The notes under the pieces: generated by a model | Databases searched by the model: none | Seen by the model: the letters and a program-made list of their open reading frames with translations, nothing else | Told to the model about the DNA's origin: nothing | DNA from: Bin55 sp965203735 | GTDB taxonomy: Bacteria; Pseudomonadota; Gammaproteobacteria; Pseudomonadales; Azotimanducaceae | Assembly (NCBI GenBank): GCA_965203735.1 | Contig: OZ241909.1 | Coordinates: forward strand, 1,364,001-1,428,000 | Reading direction: 5' to 3' | DNA length: 64,000 nt | Shown here: positions 27,601 through 35,234 of the stretch, in pieces | Layout: every line of letters begins with the position of its first letter | Numbering within the stretch: position 1 is the first letter of the stretch | Made by a program: the position numbers and the translations under genes

Positions 27601-28045
27601 GTGATTTCTGCTCACCGTCCATAGAAAATGTAACTCTTCCATTCTCGGCTGAACGCACTCGAGCACCTTCGTAACGGTCTACTTCGGTACAGTCTTCGAG
27701 AGCGTTGTGAAGCTTGGATACGAGAGTTGCATGTTCGCATGCCATGCCCGTGGTTTCTCCGGGATACGGGAGCTCAATGGGTTCCGAACGGTCTTCCGGA
27801 AAAACTACGAAACCGGTTCCCGGGCTACTGTGAGGAGACGCGTCCAAATGAATACCTAAGTCGCGTAGCATGCGAACTGCAGGTGGATGCAGCCACTCGC
27901 CAGCTAATCGTCTAGAAGCCTTTGGATTGGCTTCAAGCAGAGCTACTCGTGCGCCCTTTCGAGCGTGGGCTAAAGCACAGAAGCTACCGACAGGCCCCGC
28001 ACCAACGATGGCCACATCGTAAGTAGCAGAGACGGATTCAATCAA
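24668..28045 (-). CDS. Fused squalene monooxygenase - oxidosqualene cyclase
   Basis: One uninterrupted 1125-residue frame. Residues 1 to about 345 form an FAD monooxygenase: GxGxxG in VAIVGAGPVG, LIGADGRAS at 154-162 and GDAAGHYHPLT at 283-293. Residues about 345-475 are helical and include a probable membrane-associating stretch. Residues about 478-1115 form an oxidosqualene cyclase: QW repeats (QHEDGSWEG, QNKDGGFG, QESDGSWRG, QREDGGWG, QLEDGSWE), NWYCHTR at 630-636, the catalytic DCTAE at 854-858 and YVECTS with Cys926, the partner of the catalytic Asp. It would make 2,3-oxidosqualene and cyclise it to a protosterol. DCTAE, not DxDD, rules out hopene cyclase. The TTG start overlaps the CYP51 stop (TTGA). 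Such a fusion is not familiar to me. Confidence 0.93.
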   Translation of the reverse strand: MIESVSATYDVAIVGAGPVGSFCALAHARKGARVALLEANPKASRRLAGEWLHPPAVRMLRDLGIHLDASPHSSPGTGFVVFPEDRSEPIELPYPGETTGMACEHATLVSKLHNALEDCTEVDRYEGARVRSAENGRVTFSMDGEQKSLAIDRLIGADGRASIVRKSLGLPTERMTCSRMIGVVLEGVELPYEGYGHVIIGGPGPILMFRLGNDKIRIIVDVPLDHWTPRDRVSMLSESYANLLPESICEPFSTALRDGVFQAAGNELLPRATYGNSRRVLIGDAAGHYHPLTAVGITLGFSDALDIAETQDFRKFTAKRLDSVRAPERLAFGLYEVFADHRPESVAVRQATYRRWRKSYKIRKHTMNLLACENVSIIRLGLTFFSIMARAIASCYPKSFKTNEWRRARDVTGALVSRVGHFLGGFQSFGATDSATGKKTERVWNRLSRSLLVSVKSDDIKPQSAKVEHDTEPHGSREALQRAIEQLLSLQHEDGSWEGEMLWCPMLTAQYVLLSFVLNQPLEPRRRRLVLKQFERTRLEDGTWGLHEHSHPYLFVTTLVYVAARLLDVEKDDPLIAEAGHFIRTEDVTGIPSWGKFWLAILNLYDWNGLNAVLPELWILPHRIPLHPSNWYCHTRLIYMAMSVVYASRFQVPVTPVISELRDELYQDRFESIKFRSSRNRIRSEEVFSPPTVRLRVCYALGRIYQLFHIKRLRKKCVSELVERVRWELNSSDHTSISPVSGFLNILALWLQDPHDVDCQKALDRIEGWIWEDEQDGTRITGARSASWDSGFALQALANNPKTDGVPDALDRATKFLVSQQIRESFDGFKAALRNDPKGGWCFAGIWHGWPVTDCTAEAILGVLATRPNAIDPAAVREAIEFMLRGQNKDGGFGSYEARRSRSSLEWLNPAEMFGESMTENSYVECTSSCLEALFSSRTHFPTLVDAAIERSISLGEAWLRKTQESDGSWRGVWGVQYIYGTLFGIRGLKAAGANPGDAALRLACKWLLEKQREDGGWGEHHSGCWKGCYIPHDESQVIQTAWALIGLLEAGESNWTAISRGAKFLADSQLEDGSWERQDMVGVFFRTALLDYALYRQYFPLHALSLYEQRREARKVGNSTAAPA

Positions 28046-29427
28046 TGAAAGACGGTGTGTGATGAACGACTACGGTAATGTAGTTCACAAGGCAATTTCG
28101 GACCAGTGACCCAGCTACCGTAATTTGGACATGGAAATGGCGCTTCGAGCGAAAAATCAAAGCGATCCATCAAGACGGTCCAGAGTGCCTTTATCTGCAA
28201 GATCGCGAAATTCTTGCCCATGCACCGGTGCTTGCCACCACCAAAGCCTATCAGTGCTCCTACATCCTCGCCGGCAGGAGCTTCGAATCGATCAGGATTG
28301 AACTGATCTGGATGGGAGAACAAATGTGCAAGTCGGTGGGAAACAGCGGGAGAAATCATTGCCAGAGTGTTTTCCGGAACGATTTGATTCCTGAAATTCA
28401 ATGGTTTCATTACTTTGCGGACGAGAATTATCAGTGGTGGATGGAGGCGTTCACATTCCCTTACTGCATTCTCCAATATCCGTTGCTTCTTGAGACCTTC
28501 AAAGGTCAAGGCACCTGCTTCTCCGAAAATCTCCCCTATCTCCTGTCTGGTCCGACTGAGATACGAATTGTCTCTCACTAACTCGAGCCCGGTCCAAGTG
28601 GCAAGTATTGCACTAGTGTGCTGGCCTGCAAACAAAGCAGTCAGCAAGATTCCGGTTACTTCGTCAACGGTCAATTTCCGTCCGTTCTTGTAGCGAGCAT
28701 TCATAAGGGTTTGCATGAAGTTATCGCTCTCGCTTCCAGAGTCCGATTGCTGGTCCATGACGCGTGTGAAAATTTCGGTTATCTTCCGCCGCGCTTTATC
28801 CCGCCGGCGATGTGAGGGTATCGGAATCCGAGGAAAGAAAAAACCCAGCGTATTGATTCCGTTCTGAAGTTCGTGATATGCATCTGCGAATTCCTCATCT
28901 ACTTCTCGCCGAATTTCCTCCCCCAAGAAACAACGACTGGCGATGTTTACCGTGAGTTGATTCATCGCTACAGGAAGGTCCAGAACACCTTCGGTTCCCA
29001 TTCCGTCTGCGAAGGTGCTTGCCTCTTCGAACATAATCGCTACGTAGCGGCGCATAGAGGATTCACGCAGTGCGGGAAAGAGAAAACCGAGTTGTTCAGT
29101 CATGACTTCGGGTGCAACATCGTATGCGACACCTCGCCCAAAGATCGGGACTGTAAATTTGTAAACAGACTTCGGATCAAGTTGATCGTCCGGGGCCTTG
29201 AAATACGCTTCGTGTGCCTCTAGTCCACTGAAGAGAACGAAGTCACACGGTCCGATTTTGAAACGGAAGAGATCGCCGTGCTCGTCATTGCCTTTCAAGA
29301 GAAACGAGACAGGATCCGTCTGAAACTCTCGAAGGTGCCCAAGAAGAGGTAGCCCGCCAGCCAGTACTGGGACCTTGTCACCTTGAATCGGCCGTTCGAT
29401 GCGTGTTTCTTGAACTTGGTCTGCCAT
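28042..29427 (-). CDS. cyp51: Sterol 14alpha-demethylase, cytochrome P450 CYP51
   Basis: This heme monooxygenase removes the C14 methyl of the protosterol. Counting from the ATG at 29427 (461 residues), the CYP51-specific B-C loop is YKFTVPIFGRGVAYDV (89-104), the I-helix FAGQHTSA is at 266-273, the ExxR motif is ECER at 324-327 followed by LHPP, and the heme loop GFGGGKHRCMG carries the axial Cys402. The reading frame stays open to 29490, but that would overlap the upstream reductase; the ATG at 29427 leaves an eight-base gap. The TGA stop overlaps the TTG of the epoxidase-cyclase fusion, so the proteins are made together. Redox partners are not in the window. Confidence 0.93.
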   Translation of the reverse strand: MADQVQETRIERPIQGDKVPVLAGGLPLLGHLREFQTDPVSFLLKGNDEHGDLFRFKIGPCDFVLFSGLEAHEAYFKAPDDQLDPKSVYKFTVPIFGRGVAYDVAPEVMTEQLGFLFPALRESSMRRYVAIMFEEASTFADGMGTEGVLDLPVAMNQLTVNIASRCFLGEEIRREVDEEFADAYHELQNGINTLGFFFPRIPIPSHRRRDKARRKITEIFTRVMDQQSDSGSESDNFMQTLMNARYKNGRKLTVDEVTGILLTALFAGQHTSAILATWTGLELVRDNSYLSRTRQEIGEIFGEAGALTFEGLKKQRILENAVRECERLHPPLIILVRKVMKPLNFRNQIVPENTLAMISPAVSHRLAHLFSHPDQFNPDRFEAPAGEDVGALIGFGGGKHRCMGKNFAILQIKALWTVLMDRFDFSLEAPFPCPNYGSWVTGPKLPCELHYRSRSSHTVFH

Positions 29428-29435
29428 CGGTTTTC

Positions 29436-30506
29436 TCAGTGGACAAAGGGGATCATCGAGAACCGCGCACGTTCTACGTAACGGTCCCAAAGTTCACCGT
29501 ATTTGGCACGGCACCGACGTTCATCACGCCAGGATCGATGCAAGAGCAATCCCACTAGCCATGCCAACAAAAGGAAAGGGATCCAAGACTCAAAACCGGT
29601 GGTGAGAACAAACGCAAAGTACACACAGATTTCGCCTGTGTAGTTCAGGTGGCGGCCAATACCCCAAAATCCGGAAACTAGCAATCGACCATCCAAAGTC
29701 TCGGCGGGACGTCCCCATATTTTCGTTTTGTCGTCTTGTTTGAATCGGTGCTTTTGCTCGTTAGCTCCCCGGAATAGCCAGAACCCAAACACGAACAATA
29801 GCACGAGTGCTCCTCCAAAGATTGGCGATAGCGTTCCTTCGGCATGCACCAGCGACCAGCCAGCAATGCAATAGAAGAAAGGAACCAGTACAAGGTTTCC
29901 CCATACCAACATCCAGCCGAATCGTTCGCTGACGATATCCCATGTGTGAACCATTCCGTACTCGAACTGAAAATAGTTGAAAACGTACACAAACGTGAAA
30001 ATCTGATAGAGCACCATTGCGAATGACAACTCGCCGTACGTCTCAAACTGCACGACTGCAAACGAAAGGTTGAAGAGTGCGAGAGCAATCAATGATGGAC
30101 GATAGCTAAAGAATTTGAGGTCAATTCCAAACCAGACCGGATTGAGATCCCGTCCTAAGAAAAACTCTCTCAAGAAGCCCTTTGGGCCTTCACCGACCGT
30201 AGCACTCCGCACATAGAGCCAACCTGCAAGGGTAAATGCAAGAACATTTGCCGCGATGAGAAGGGCGACAAAATGGTTGTAGAGAAACGCAAGTGAGAAC
30301 CAACCCAAGACTTGTCCCATGCCAACAACGAGAACGGTAACTAAGAACAAAGTAAGACCGTTTAATTTGAAGACACGAGGGTCACCTTGGTTCTCTGCCA
30401 ATTCAATTCTTCGTCCTGGAAGTAGAACAGATCCAACCAGAAGGAAGATGACGAAACCAAGGACAGTTCCCATCGCCAGCAGAATCGAAGTACCAGTTAG
30501 GACCAT
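29436..30506 (-). CDS. Sterol reductase, ERG24/DHCR7 family (likely C14 reductase)
   Basis: A 356-residue polytopic membrane protein of the ERG4/ERG24/DHCR7 family. The family signature is near the C-terminus, LLVSGFWGIGRHLNYTGE, followed by HRSWRDERRCRAKYGELWDRY and the terminal SMIPFVH. These enzymes use NADPH to reduce a sterol double bond. Position beside CYP51 suggests delta14 reduction of its product; the SGFWG variant of the signature also resembles delta7 reductases, so the bond cannot be fixed from sequence alone. GAGGT lies seven bases before the ATG. The gene lies nine bases after SdmA and eight before CYP51. Confidence 0.85.
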   Translation of the reverse strand: MVLTGTSILLAMGTVLGFVIFLLVGSVLLPGRRIELAENQGDPRVFKLNGLTLFLVTVLVVGMGQVLGWFSLAFLYNHFVALLIAANVLAFTLAGWLYVRSATVGEGPKGFLREFFLGRDLNPVWFGIDLKFFSYRPSLIALALFNLSFAVVQFETYGELSFAMVLYQIFTFVYVFNYFQFEYGMVHTWDIVSERFGWMLVWGNLVLVPFFYCIAGWSLVHAEGTLSPIFGGALVLLFVFGFWLFRGANEQKHRFKQDDKTKIWGRPAETLDGRLLVSGFWGIGRHLNYTGEICVYFAFVLTTGFESWIPFLLLAWLVGLLLHRSWRDERRCRAKYGELWDRYVERARFSMIPFVH

Positions 30507-30515
30507 CGGCTAACC

Positions 30516-31616
30516 TCAGGATCGACTGGGTAGTGCAACAGTCTCCTCACGGTCCAGCCACTCCCGCCACTTACGAACGGTAAGCGTCTGAAAGGCATTT
30601 ACTGCGGGATTCAATTCAACTGGCGGCGCATCCCAGTGTTGCTCGTAAGCCTCTTGTTCTGCCTCGACTGCAAATCGATCTTGATCGAGCAACGGGCCGA
30701 TTAAGAATCGATTGGAGATCTTCATTACTCGTTTCATCGCAAATCGAGGAATTCGCACAGGTAAAAGTGGAATCTTCAACGATCTGAAATAGAACAAGAA
30801 GAACAATCGCGTGGTTCGTTCGTCAACAGGTAATACAAAGAGCCAGTGCTTAATTGCGTTGTCTGTGTTGGACCACTGATACGGGTATTGGTAGCAAAGT
30901 TCAATGTGACTAGTGTCGATCTGGTCGTGTTCGACAAACCGACCAGAAATACGTCCTCGACCGACCCGTGAGTCATAGGCAACGTGAACGCTGTCCTCTA
31001 TCGTCTCGCACCGTGTAAGGTCGGCACCCTCGAATGGGCGGTACTTGCGATGCAGGTGTGCATGAGTGAAGTCGCTGACGTTGTCAATCACCATCGAATG
31101 ATGAGCTGACCAAGTGAAGGCCAACGGAACACAAGTCCATGGTTTCGAACCTTCAAGTTCCGGTATATCGGGAATGTGTTGTTGTTCTGCCTTTTCGGGA
31201 TCACCCGGAAACAGCCAGACCAAACCGTAGCGTACTTTGACAGGATATGTCTTCAAAGTAAGTTTTGGAAAACCTCGTCCAAATCGTTCGTGTGGAATCT
31301 CCACGCACCGTCCGTCTTCGTCGTATTGCCAACCGTGGTACGCACACACAAGACGACATTTATCAACGGTTCCCAGTGACAGTTTTATCTGTCTGTGCGC
31401 ACATCGATTTTCGACTGCGTGAAATGAACCATCTTCGGATCGAAAGAGAGCGATGGAGTGCTTCCAGAATACGATCTCCACGACGGATCCTGGCTTGATT
31501 TGTCGTACTTCCTCTACTGCATACCAGTAGTTAGGGTCCAAGCCAGTGGCCCGAGCCTGTTGCCGCAGTCGTTTTGCATCTTCGAATGCTGGCGGGTGAT
31601 TTGCGCTAATTCTCAT
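30516..31616 (-). CDS. sdmA: SdmA-like Rieske oxygenase, sterol C4 demethylation
   Basis: A Rieske oxygenase of 366 residues. The cluster ligands are Cys72/His74 (CAHRQ) and Cys91/His94 (CAYHGW). The catalytic iron region is DNVSDFTHAHLHRKY. This pattern and the coupling to an SdmB-like reductase match the SdmA/SdmB pair of Methylococcus capsulatus, where SdmA oxidises a C4 methyl of the sterol. The start overlaps the SdmB stop by four bases (ATGA), implying coupled expression. Electron donors are not encoded here. Substrate assignment follows family and context, not direct evidence. Confidence 0.85.
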   Translation of the reverse strand: MRISANHPPAFEDAKRLRQQARATGLDPNYWYAVEEVRQIKPGSVVEIVFWKHSIALFRSEDGSFHAVENRCAHRQIKLSLGTVDKCRLVCAYHGWQYDEDGRCVEIPHERFGRGFPKLTLKTYPVKVRYGLVWLFPGDPEKAEQQHIPDIPELEGSKPWTCVPLAFTWSAHHSMVIDNVSDFTHAHLHRKYRPFEGADLTRCETIEDSVHVAYDSRVGRGRISGRFVEHDQIDTSHIELCYQYPYQWSNTDNAIKHWLFVLPVDERTTRLFFLFYFRSLKIPLLPVRIPRFAMKRVMKISNRFLIGPLLDQDRFAVEAEQEAYEQHWDAPPVELNPAVNAFQTLTVRKWREWLDREETVALPSRS

Positions 31617-32758
31617 GATGGTTTTGAACCTCCATCCCTAGCTTGTTCATCTGCTGTGGAAAGTGGTTCCACTGGAGCTTTAGCTCGGGGATTTGTAATC
31701 GAACCTCGAGCATAGTGAAATGCATAGGCTTCATGCACTGCTGAACGGATGCTTGTAGGCTGGTAGCCGAGTTCATGTTTGGCTTTTTCAATGCTAGCGT
31801 GTCGACACAATTGGAGCAAGCGAATTGCGCCAGGTGTGAATCGTTGAGGAAAATTCGGATGAAATCGGCTCAGGTAAGAGCTTGCTACTTCAGATAATAC
31901 ATACATGATAGGTGTTGGAATACGCCGGTGCGTACGTGGAATCCCTGTCACTTCCTCGTACAGGTCCAACATGTCGGAAATGGTCTTGTACTCGGTTGCA
32001 AAGATGTACTTTTGACCTGTTCGGCCACGATGCATACACAACAAGTGCCCTTCAACTATGTCTCGTGCCGCGACAAAGGCAAACCCACCATCTACGTACG
32101 CTCGAACCTTGCCACTGGTGTACTTGCATAGTGTCATTCCAAGTCTAGAAGGCAAGTAGTCTGCGCCACCAACTACAGCACAGCAAGTGGCAATCACAAC
32201 GTCCTGGCCGAGAGCAACGGCTTTGAGGCACTCATGCTCTGCCAGCACCTTGCTACGTTCGTAGGGCATGGTTCTTTCCATTGGGTAGAACTGCATAGTT
32301 TCGTTACTGGGTGCGGACGGATTATCGAGGTCGTAGCCGACTGCACTGAAAGATCCAGTAACCACAACCCGACCAGCGTTTGCCTCACGAGCGGCTTGTA
32401 GGACGTTTCGAGTTCCCATTACGTTAGTCTCGAAGATTTCCCGCTGGTGTGCACTATTGCCGTCGATAGTCGATATCTTAGCGGCACAATGAAACACCGA
32501 TTCACAACCATCAACTGCTGCGCGGGTCGAATCAAGATCCTTAATGTCTGCATAGACTCTTTCTACATCGAGTCCATCCAGTGCCTCATTGCTTTCCAAG
32601 CGTCGTAAGAGAACCCTAACGCGAGCTCCATCTTGGAGAAGGCGGCGTACAAGATTTGCCCCGACATGGCCGGACGAACCAGTCACAAGGACGGGTGGGT
32701 CAGTAGAGTCGGAAATCGCAGCCTCGGAAACCTCCGGTTGTTCCAATGCAGGCACCAT
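31613..32758 (-). CDS. sdmB: SdmB-like NAD(P)-dependent sterol C4 decarboxylase/reductase
   Basis: A 381-residue short-chain dehydrogenase/3beta-hydroxysteroid-dehydrogenase-like protein. The Rossmann motif is VTGSSGHVGANLVRRLL near residue 25, and the catalytic Tyr-Lys appears as PYERSKVLAEHE. In the SdmAB pathway SdmB completes removal of the oxidised C4 substituent with NAD(P). It directly precedes SdmA with a four-base overlap. The gap to the upstream reductase-kinase fusion is 54 bases. Related NSDHL-like proteins catalyse the equivalent step in eukaryotes. Confidence 0.82.
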   Translation of the reverse strand: MVPALEQPEVSEAAISDSTDPPVLVTGSSGHVGANLVRRLLQDGARVRVLLRRLESNEALDGLDVERVYADIKDLDSTRAAVDGCESVFHCAAKISTIDGNSAHQREIFETNVMGTRNVLQAAREANAGRVVVTGSFSAVGYDLDNPSAPSNETMQFYPMERTMPYERSKVLAEHECLKAVALGQDVVIATCCAVVGGADYLPSRLGMTLCKYTSGKVRAYVDGGFAFVAARDIVEGHLLCMHRGRTGQKYIFATEYKTISDMLDLYEEVTGIPRTHRRIPTPIMYVLSEVASSYLSRFHPNFPQRFTPGAIRLLQLCRHASIEKAKHELGYQPTSIRSAVHEAYAFHYARGSITNPRAKAPVEPLSTADEQARDGGSKPS

Positions 32759-32812
32759 TTGAACTACCGAATATAGTTTGTTAGATTCATTCGCACTAGC
32801 GCAAGATCGAAC

Positions 32813-35101
32813 TCAACTGCCGCCAGCTTCAAAGGCTAGTGCTTCATATCCCATTGCTTCGACGCCTGCAACCACTTGCTCCGGTCCGTCCGGACAAAGA
32901 GCAACTACCGAGCCTCCACCCCCGCCGCCAGTCAACTTTGCGCCAACAGCGCCATACCGACGGGAAACTTCTACGATTTCTTCGATTTCTTTTGTCGATA
33001 CCTGTAGAGCATTGAGAAATCCCTGGCTGATATTCATCAGTTCTCCAAGGTCGTCCAGCGATCCGTTTCGGGCTGCTTCTGCACCGGCAAGAGTCAGCTC
33101 GTCAATTTGATCAAAGATACGTTCGTAGAGTACCTTGTTGCGTTGCCAAGCTTGCCTCACCTTTGCCACCGTTCCAGCAGTCAAGCTCTCTTTACCCGTC
33201 ATTACGATGACCAACGGCAACGGACTTGCGATGGCTAGATCTTGAAACGACGAACTACCATTTTGGCTCGGTCCTCGGAAGAGAATTGGCTTGCCGTATG
33301 TCGCGACGGTGTTATCGACGCCTGAGGGAGTACCGTGAGCAGCCTGTTCGCAGTCGAATGCAAAGTCGTTGATTCGACTGTCATTTAGTCCTAATGCGAA
33401 GTGCAAGTCTAGAGCACGAATCACACTCACCGCTAGCGCTGCAGATCCGCCCAATCCCACGGCCCGAGGAACGTTTGGAAAGACTTCAATTGTCATGGAC
33501 CGATTGGTCAATTGGAGACGTTGTAACAAGAGCGCAAGGATTCCTGCAGCACCAGCCGGATGCTCGTCCAGAGGAGGGACTCTTTGCTCAACTCCCCACC
33601 GAGGTATGACGAGGTGCACACCGTCATCGGCATCGACAACACGAGATTCAACAGCCAGTGGAATTGGAGCGGCCAAGGCAGAGCGCCCGTAGACAACGGC
33701 GTGCTCACCCAAGAGTATTACTTTGCCGCTTGCAGAACTTCGTGGTTCGGTCTCCGCAGTATTTACTTCGTTCGTCTTTTTCTGAATTCGGAGAACGATT
33801 TCCTCGGCATTCCAAACCTTGATTTCGCCACTCTCAATTAATGCATCAACAACTTCGTCGAATAGTTCCTCAGGTACTTTTGCTGTCGATGCAACACTGC
33901 GAGCATGCAGCGTCATATGATTTTGCTGGATGCCTGCTGTAGACAATGATCTCAACGCAGCATAGTTCTGCGCCAAACCAACAGCTCCAAAAATTCCGGC
34001 CAGTTGCGTTGCACTTGGATTGCCCAGCAGACGATGATTGAGACGAACCGATGGGTTAGTCTCCAAAGAACCACCTACAGTGCCCACCTTTACAGGTATT
34101 TCAATTTCGCCTTTGAGATGGCCCTTGTCTTCTTGGTACCATCGGGTGAGGGCGCAATAACGCCCAGACCGGGCAGCATAGGCGTGTGCCGCCGCTTCGA
34201 TTGCTCGGAAGTCGTTGCCTGTCGCAATTGCGATGGCATCGACGCCATTCATGATGCCTTTGTTGTGAGTGGTTGCGCGATAGGGATCGACAAGAGCAAG
34301 ATCATTGGCAAGTACTATCCCGTCTCGAACTTCCTCTCCGGAAAAGCCCTTCATTGTCAAATTCGTGACCGGAATTCGAACATGTGCCCGCACAATCGCG
34401 CGATCGGTCAAGTTCGAGAGGATCCGTAGAAAGACTCTGCCTCCTGCTATGCGCTCGATGAGGCTGGCAACGCTCTCGCACATGCTGTTGACAATGTTAG
34501 CGCCCATCGCCTCCCGAGTATCGACTAGCAAGTGCAGTACAAGCATGTCACGTTCCGGTGCACCTTCCAGTCCTCCTTCGGGCACACGGTGATGAAACAC
34601 CTCTATTCCCTGCGCTCCACCTCCTCTGGCAACCATTTTCGGATGTAGACTGTTTGCAAGACTGACAATTTCACTCTCGCTGTCGAGAAGAGCTTGCTTT
34701 GCCAAGTCAACATCGGTCAGATTTACGACTTGTACCTGCCCTATGAGAATTGGATCCGAAACCTCCGTGCTAAAACCGCCGGACAATCGGGCTGTTCGGG
34801 CAGCGCCGGACAACCCCGCGACTATTGAAGGTTCCTCAACCGACAGCGGCACGATCACCTCGCGGCCATCGATCAGAAAATTGAGGCCGAGTCCAAGCGG
34901 CAAGCCGAAAACGCCAACCACATTTTCGATCATCTTGTCAGCCACGTGGCATCTCAACGTGTGAGTTCCGTGTTCGAGTGCTAAGAGATCGTCGTCTGTT
35001 AGCTCTGTATGCGCGCGCAAGGCATCAATGCGATCTTTGATGCTCAACTTGAAGAAATTGGGGATTCTCGACCTTGATTTGGCTACGGTATCGATTGTCA
35101 T
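32813..35101 (-). CDS. Fused HMG-CoA reductase (class II) - mevalonate kinase
   Basis: A 762-residue bifunctional protein of the mevalonate pathway. Residues 1-430 are a class II HMG-CoA reductase with catalytic residues in the usual places: VEEPSIVA (Glu89), HNKGIMNG (Lys281), GNDFRA (Asp297) and HMTLHAR (His399). After a linker at about 440-455 comes a GHMP kinase: KVILLGEHAVVYG at 460-472, PRAVGLGGSAAL at 545-556, PSGVDN at 592-597 and the glycine-rich KLTGGGGGGS near the end. It would convert HMG-CoA to mevalonate and phosphorylate it. Class II reductases often act catabolically with NADH, but fusion to the kinase and the idi and sterol neighbours argue for biosynthesis. Later kinases and the decarboxylase are not in the window. 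Confidence 0.92.
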   Translation of the reverse strand: MTIDTVAKSRSRIPNFFKLSIKDRIDALRAHTELTDDDLLALEHGTHTLRCHVADKMIENVVGVFGLPLGLGLNFLIDGREVIVPLSVEEPSIVAGLSGAARTARLSGGFSTEVSDPILIGQVQVVNLTDVDLAKQALLDSESEIVSLANSLHPKMVARGGGAQGIEVFHHRVPEGGLEGAPERDMLVLHLLVDTREAMGANIVNSMCESVASLIERIAGGRVFLRILSNLTDRAIVRAHVRIPVTNLTMKGFSGEEVRDGIVLANDLALVDPYRATTHNKGIMNGVDAIAIATGNDFRAIEAAAHAYAARSGRYCALTRWYQEDKGHLKGEIEIPVKVGTVGGSLETNPSVRLNHRLLGNPSATQLAGIFGAVGLAQNYAALRSLSTAGIQQNHMTLHARSVASTAKVPEELFDEVVDALIESGEIKVWNAEEIVLRIQKKTNEVNTAETEPRSSASGKVILLGEHAVVYGRSALAAPIPLAVESRVVDADDGVHLVIPRWGVEQRVPPLDEHPAGAAGILALLLQRLQLTNRSMTIEVFPNVPRAVGLGGSAALAVSVIRALDLHFALGLNDSRINDFAFDCEQAAHGTPSGVDNTVATYGKPILFRGPSQNGSSSFQDLAIASPLPLVIVMTGKESLTAGTVAKVRQAWQRNKVLYERIFDQIDELTLAGAEAARNGSLDDLGELMNISQGFLNALQVSTKEIEEIVEVSRRYGAVGAKLTGGGGGGSVVALCPDGPEQVVAGVEAMGYEALAFEAGGS

Positions 35102-35179
35102 GCTGAAAGCAGTCCTAAAGCGCGACCGGTCGGGCGAATGAGGTACGACATTCTACAAGTTTGATTCAAGATTGGCTTG

Positions 35180-35234
35180 GGCTAACAGCGACAAATCGCT
35201 GGTGTCGGACTCTTGAGGATCCGTCCTGTTAGCC
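35180..35234 (-). other. Possible three-way-junction RNA element between idi and the reductase-kinase gene
   Basis: GGCTAACA (35180-35187) pairs with TGTTAGCC (35227-35234), overlapping the idi stop codon. Inside lie GCGA-CAAA-TCGC (35188-35199) and GGAC with GTCC (35207-35210 and 35223-35226). It may separate idi from downstream transcription or stabilise mRNA ends. No T-run is present. Confidence 0.4.

Noticed and set aside
35180..35234. tRNA gene
   Set aside because: The outer stem resembles an acceptor stem, but no T-arm sequence, anticodon arm or terminal CCA is present.
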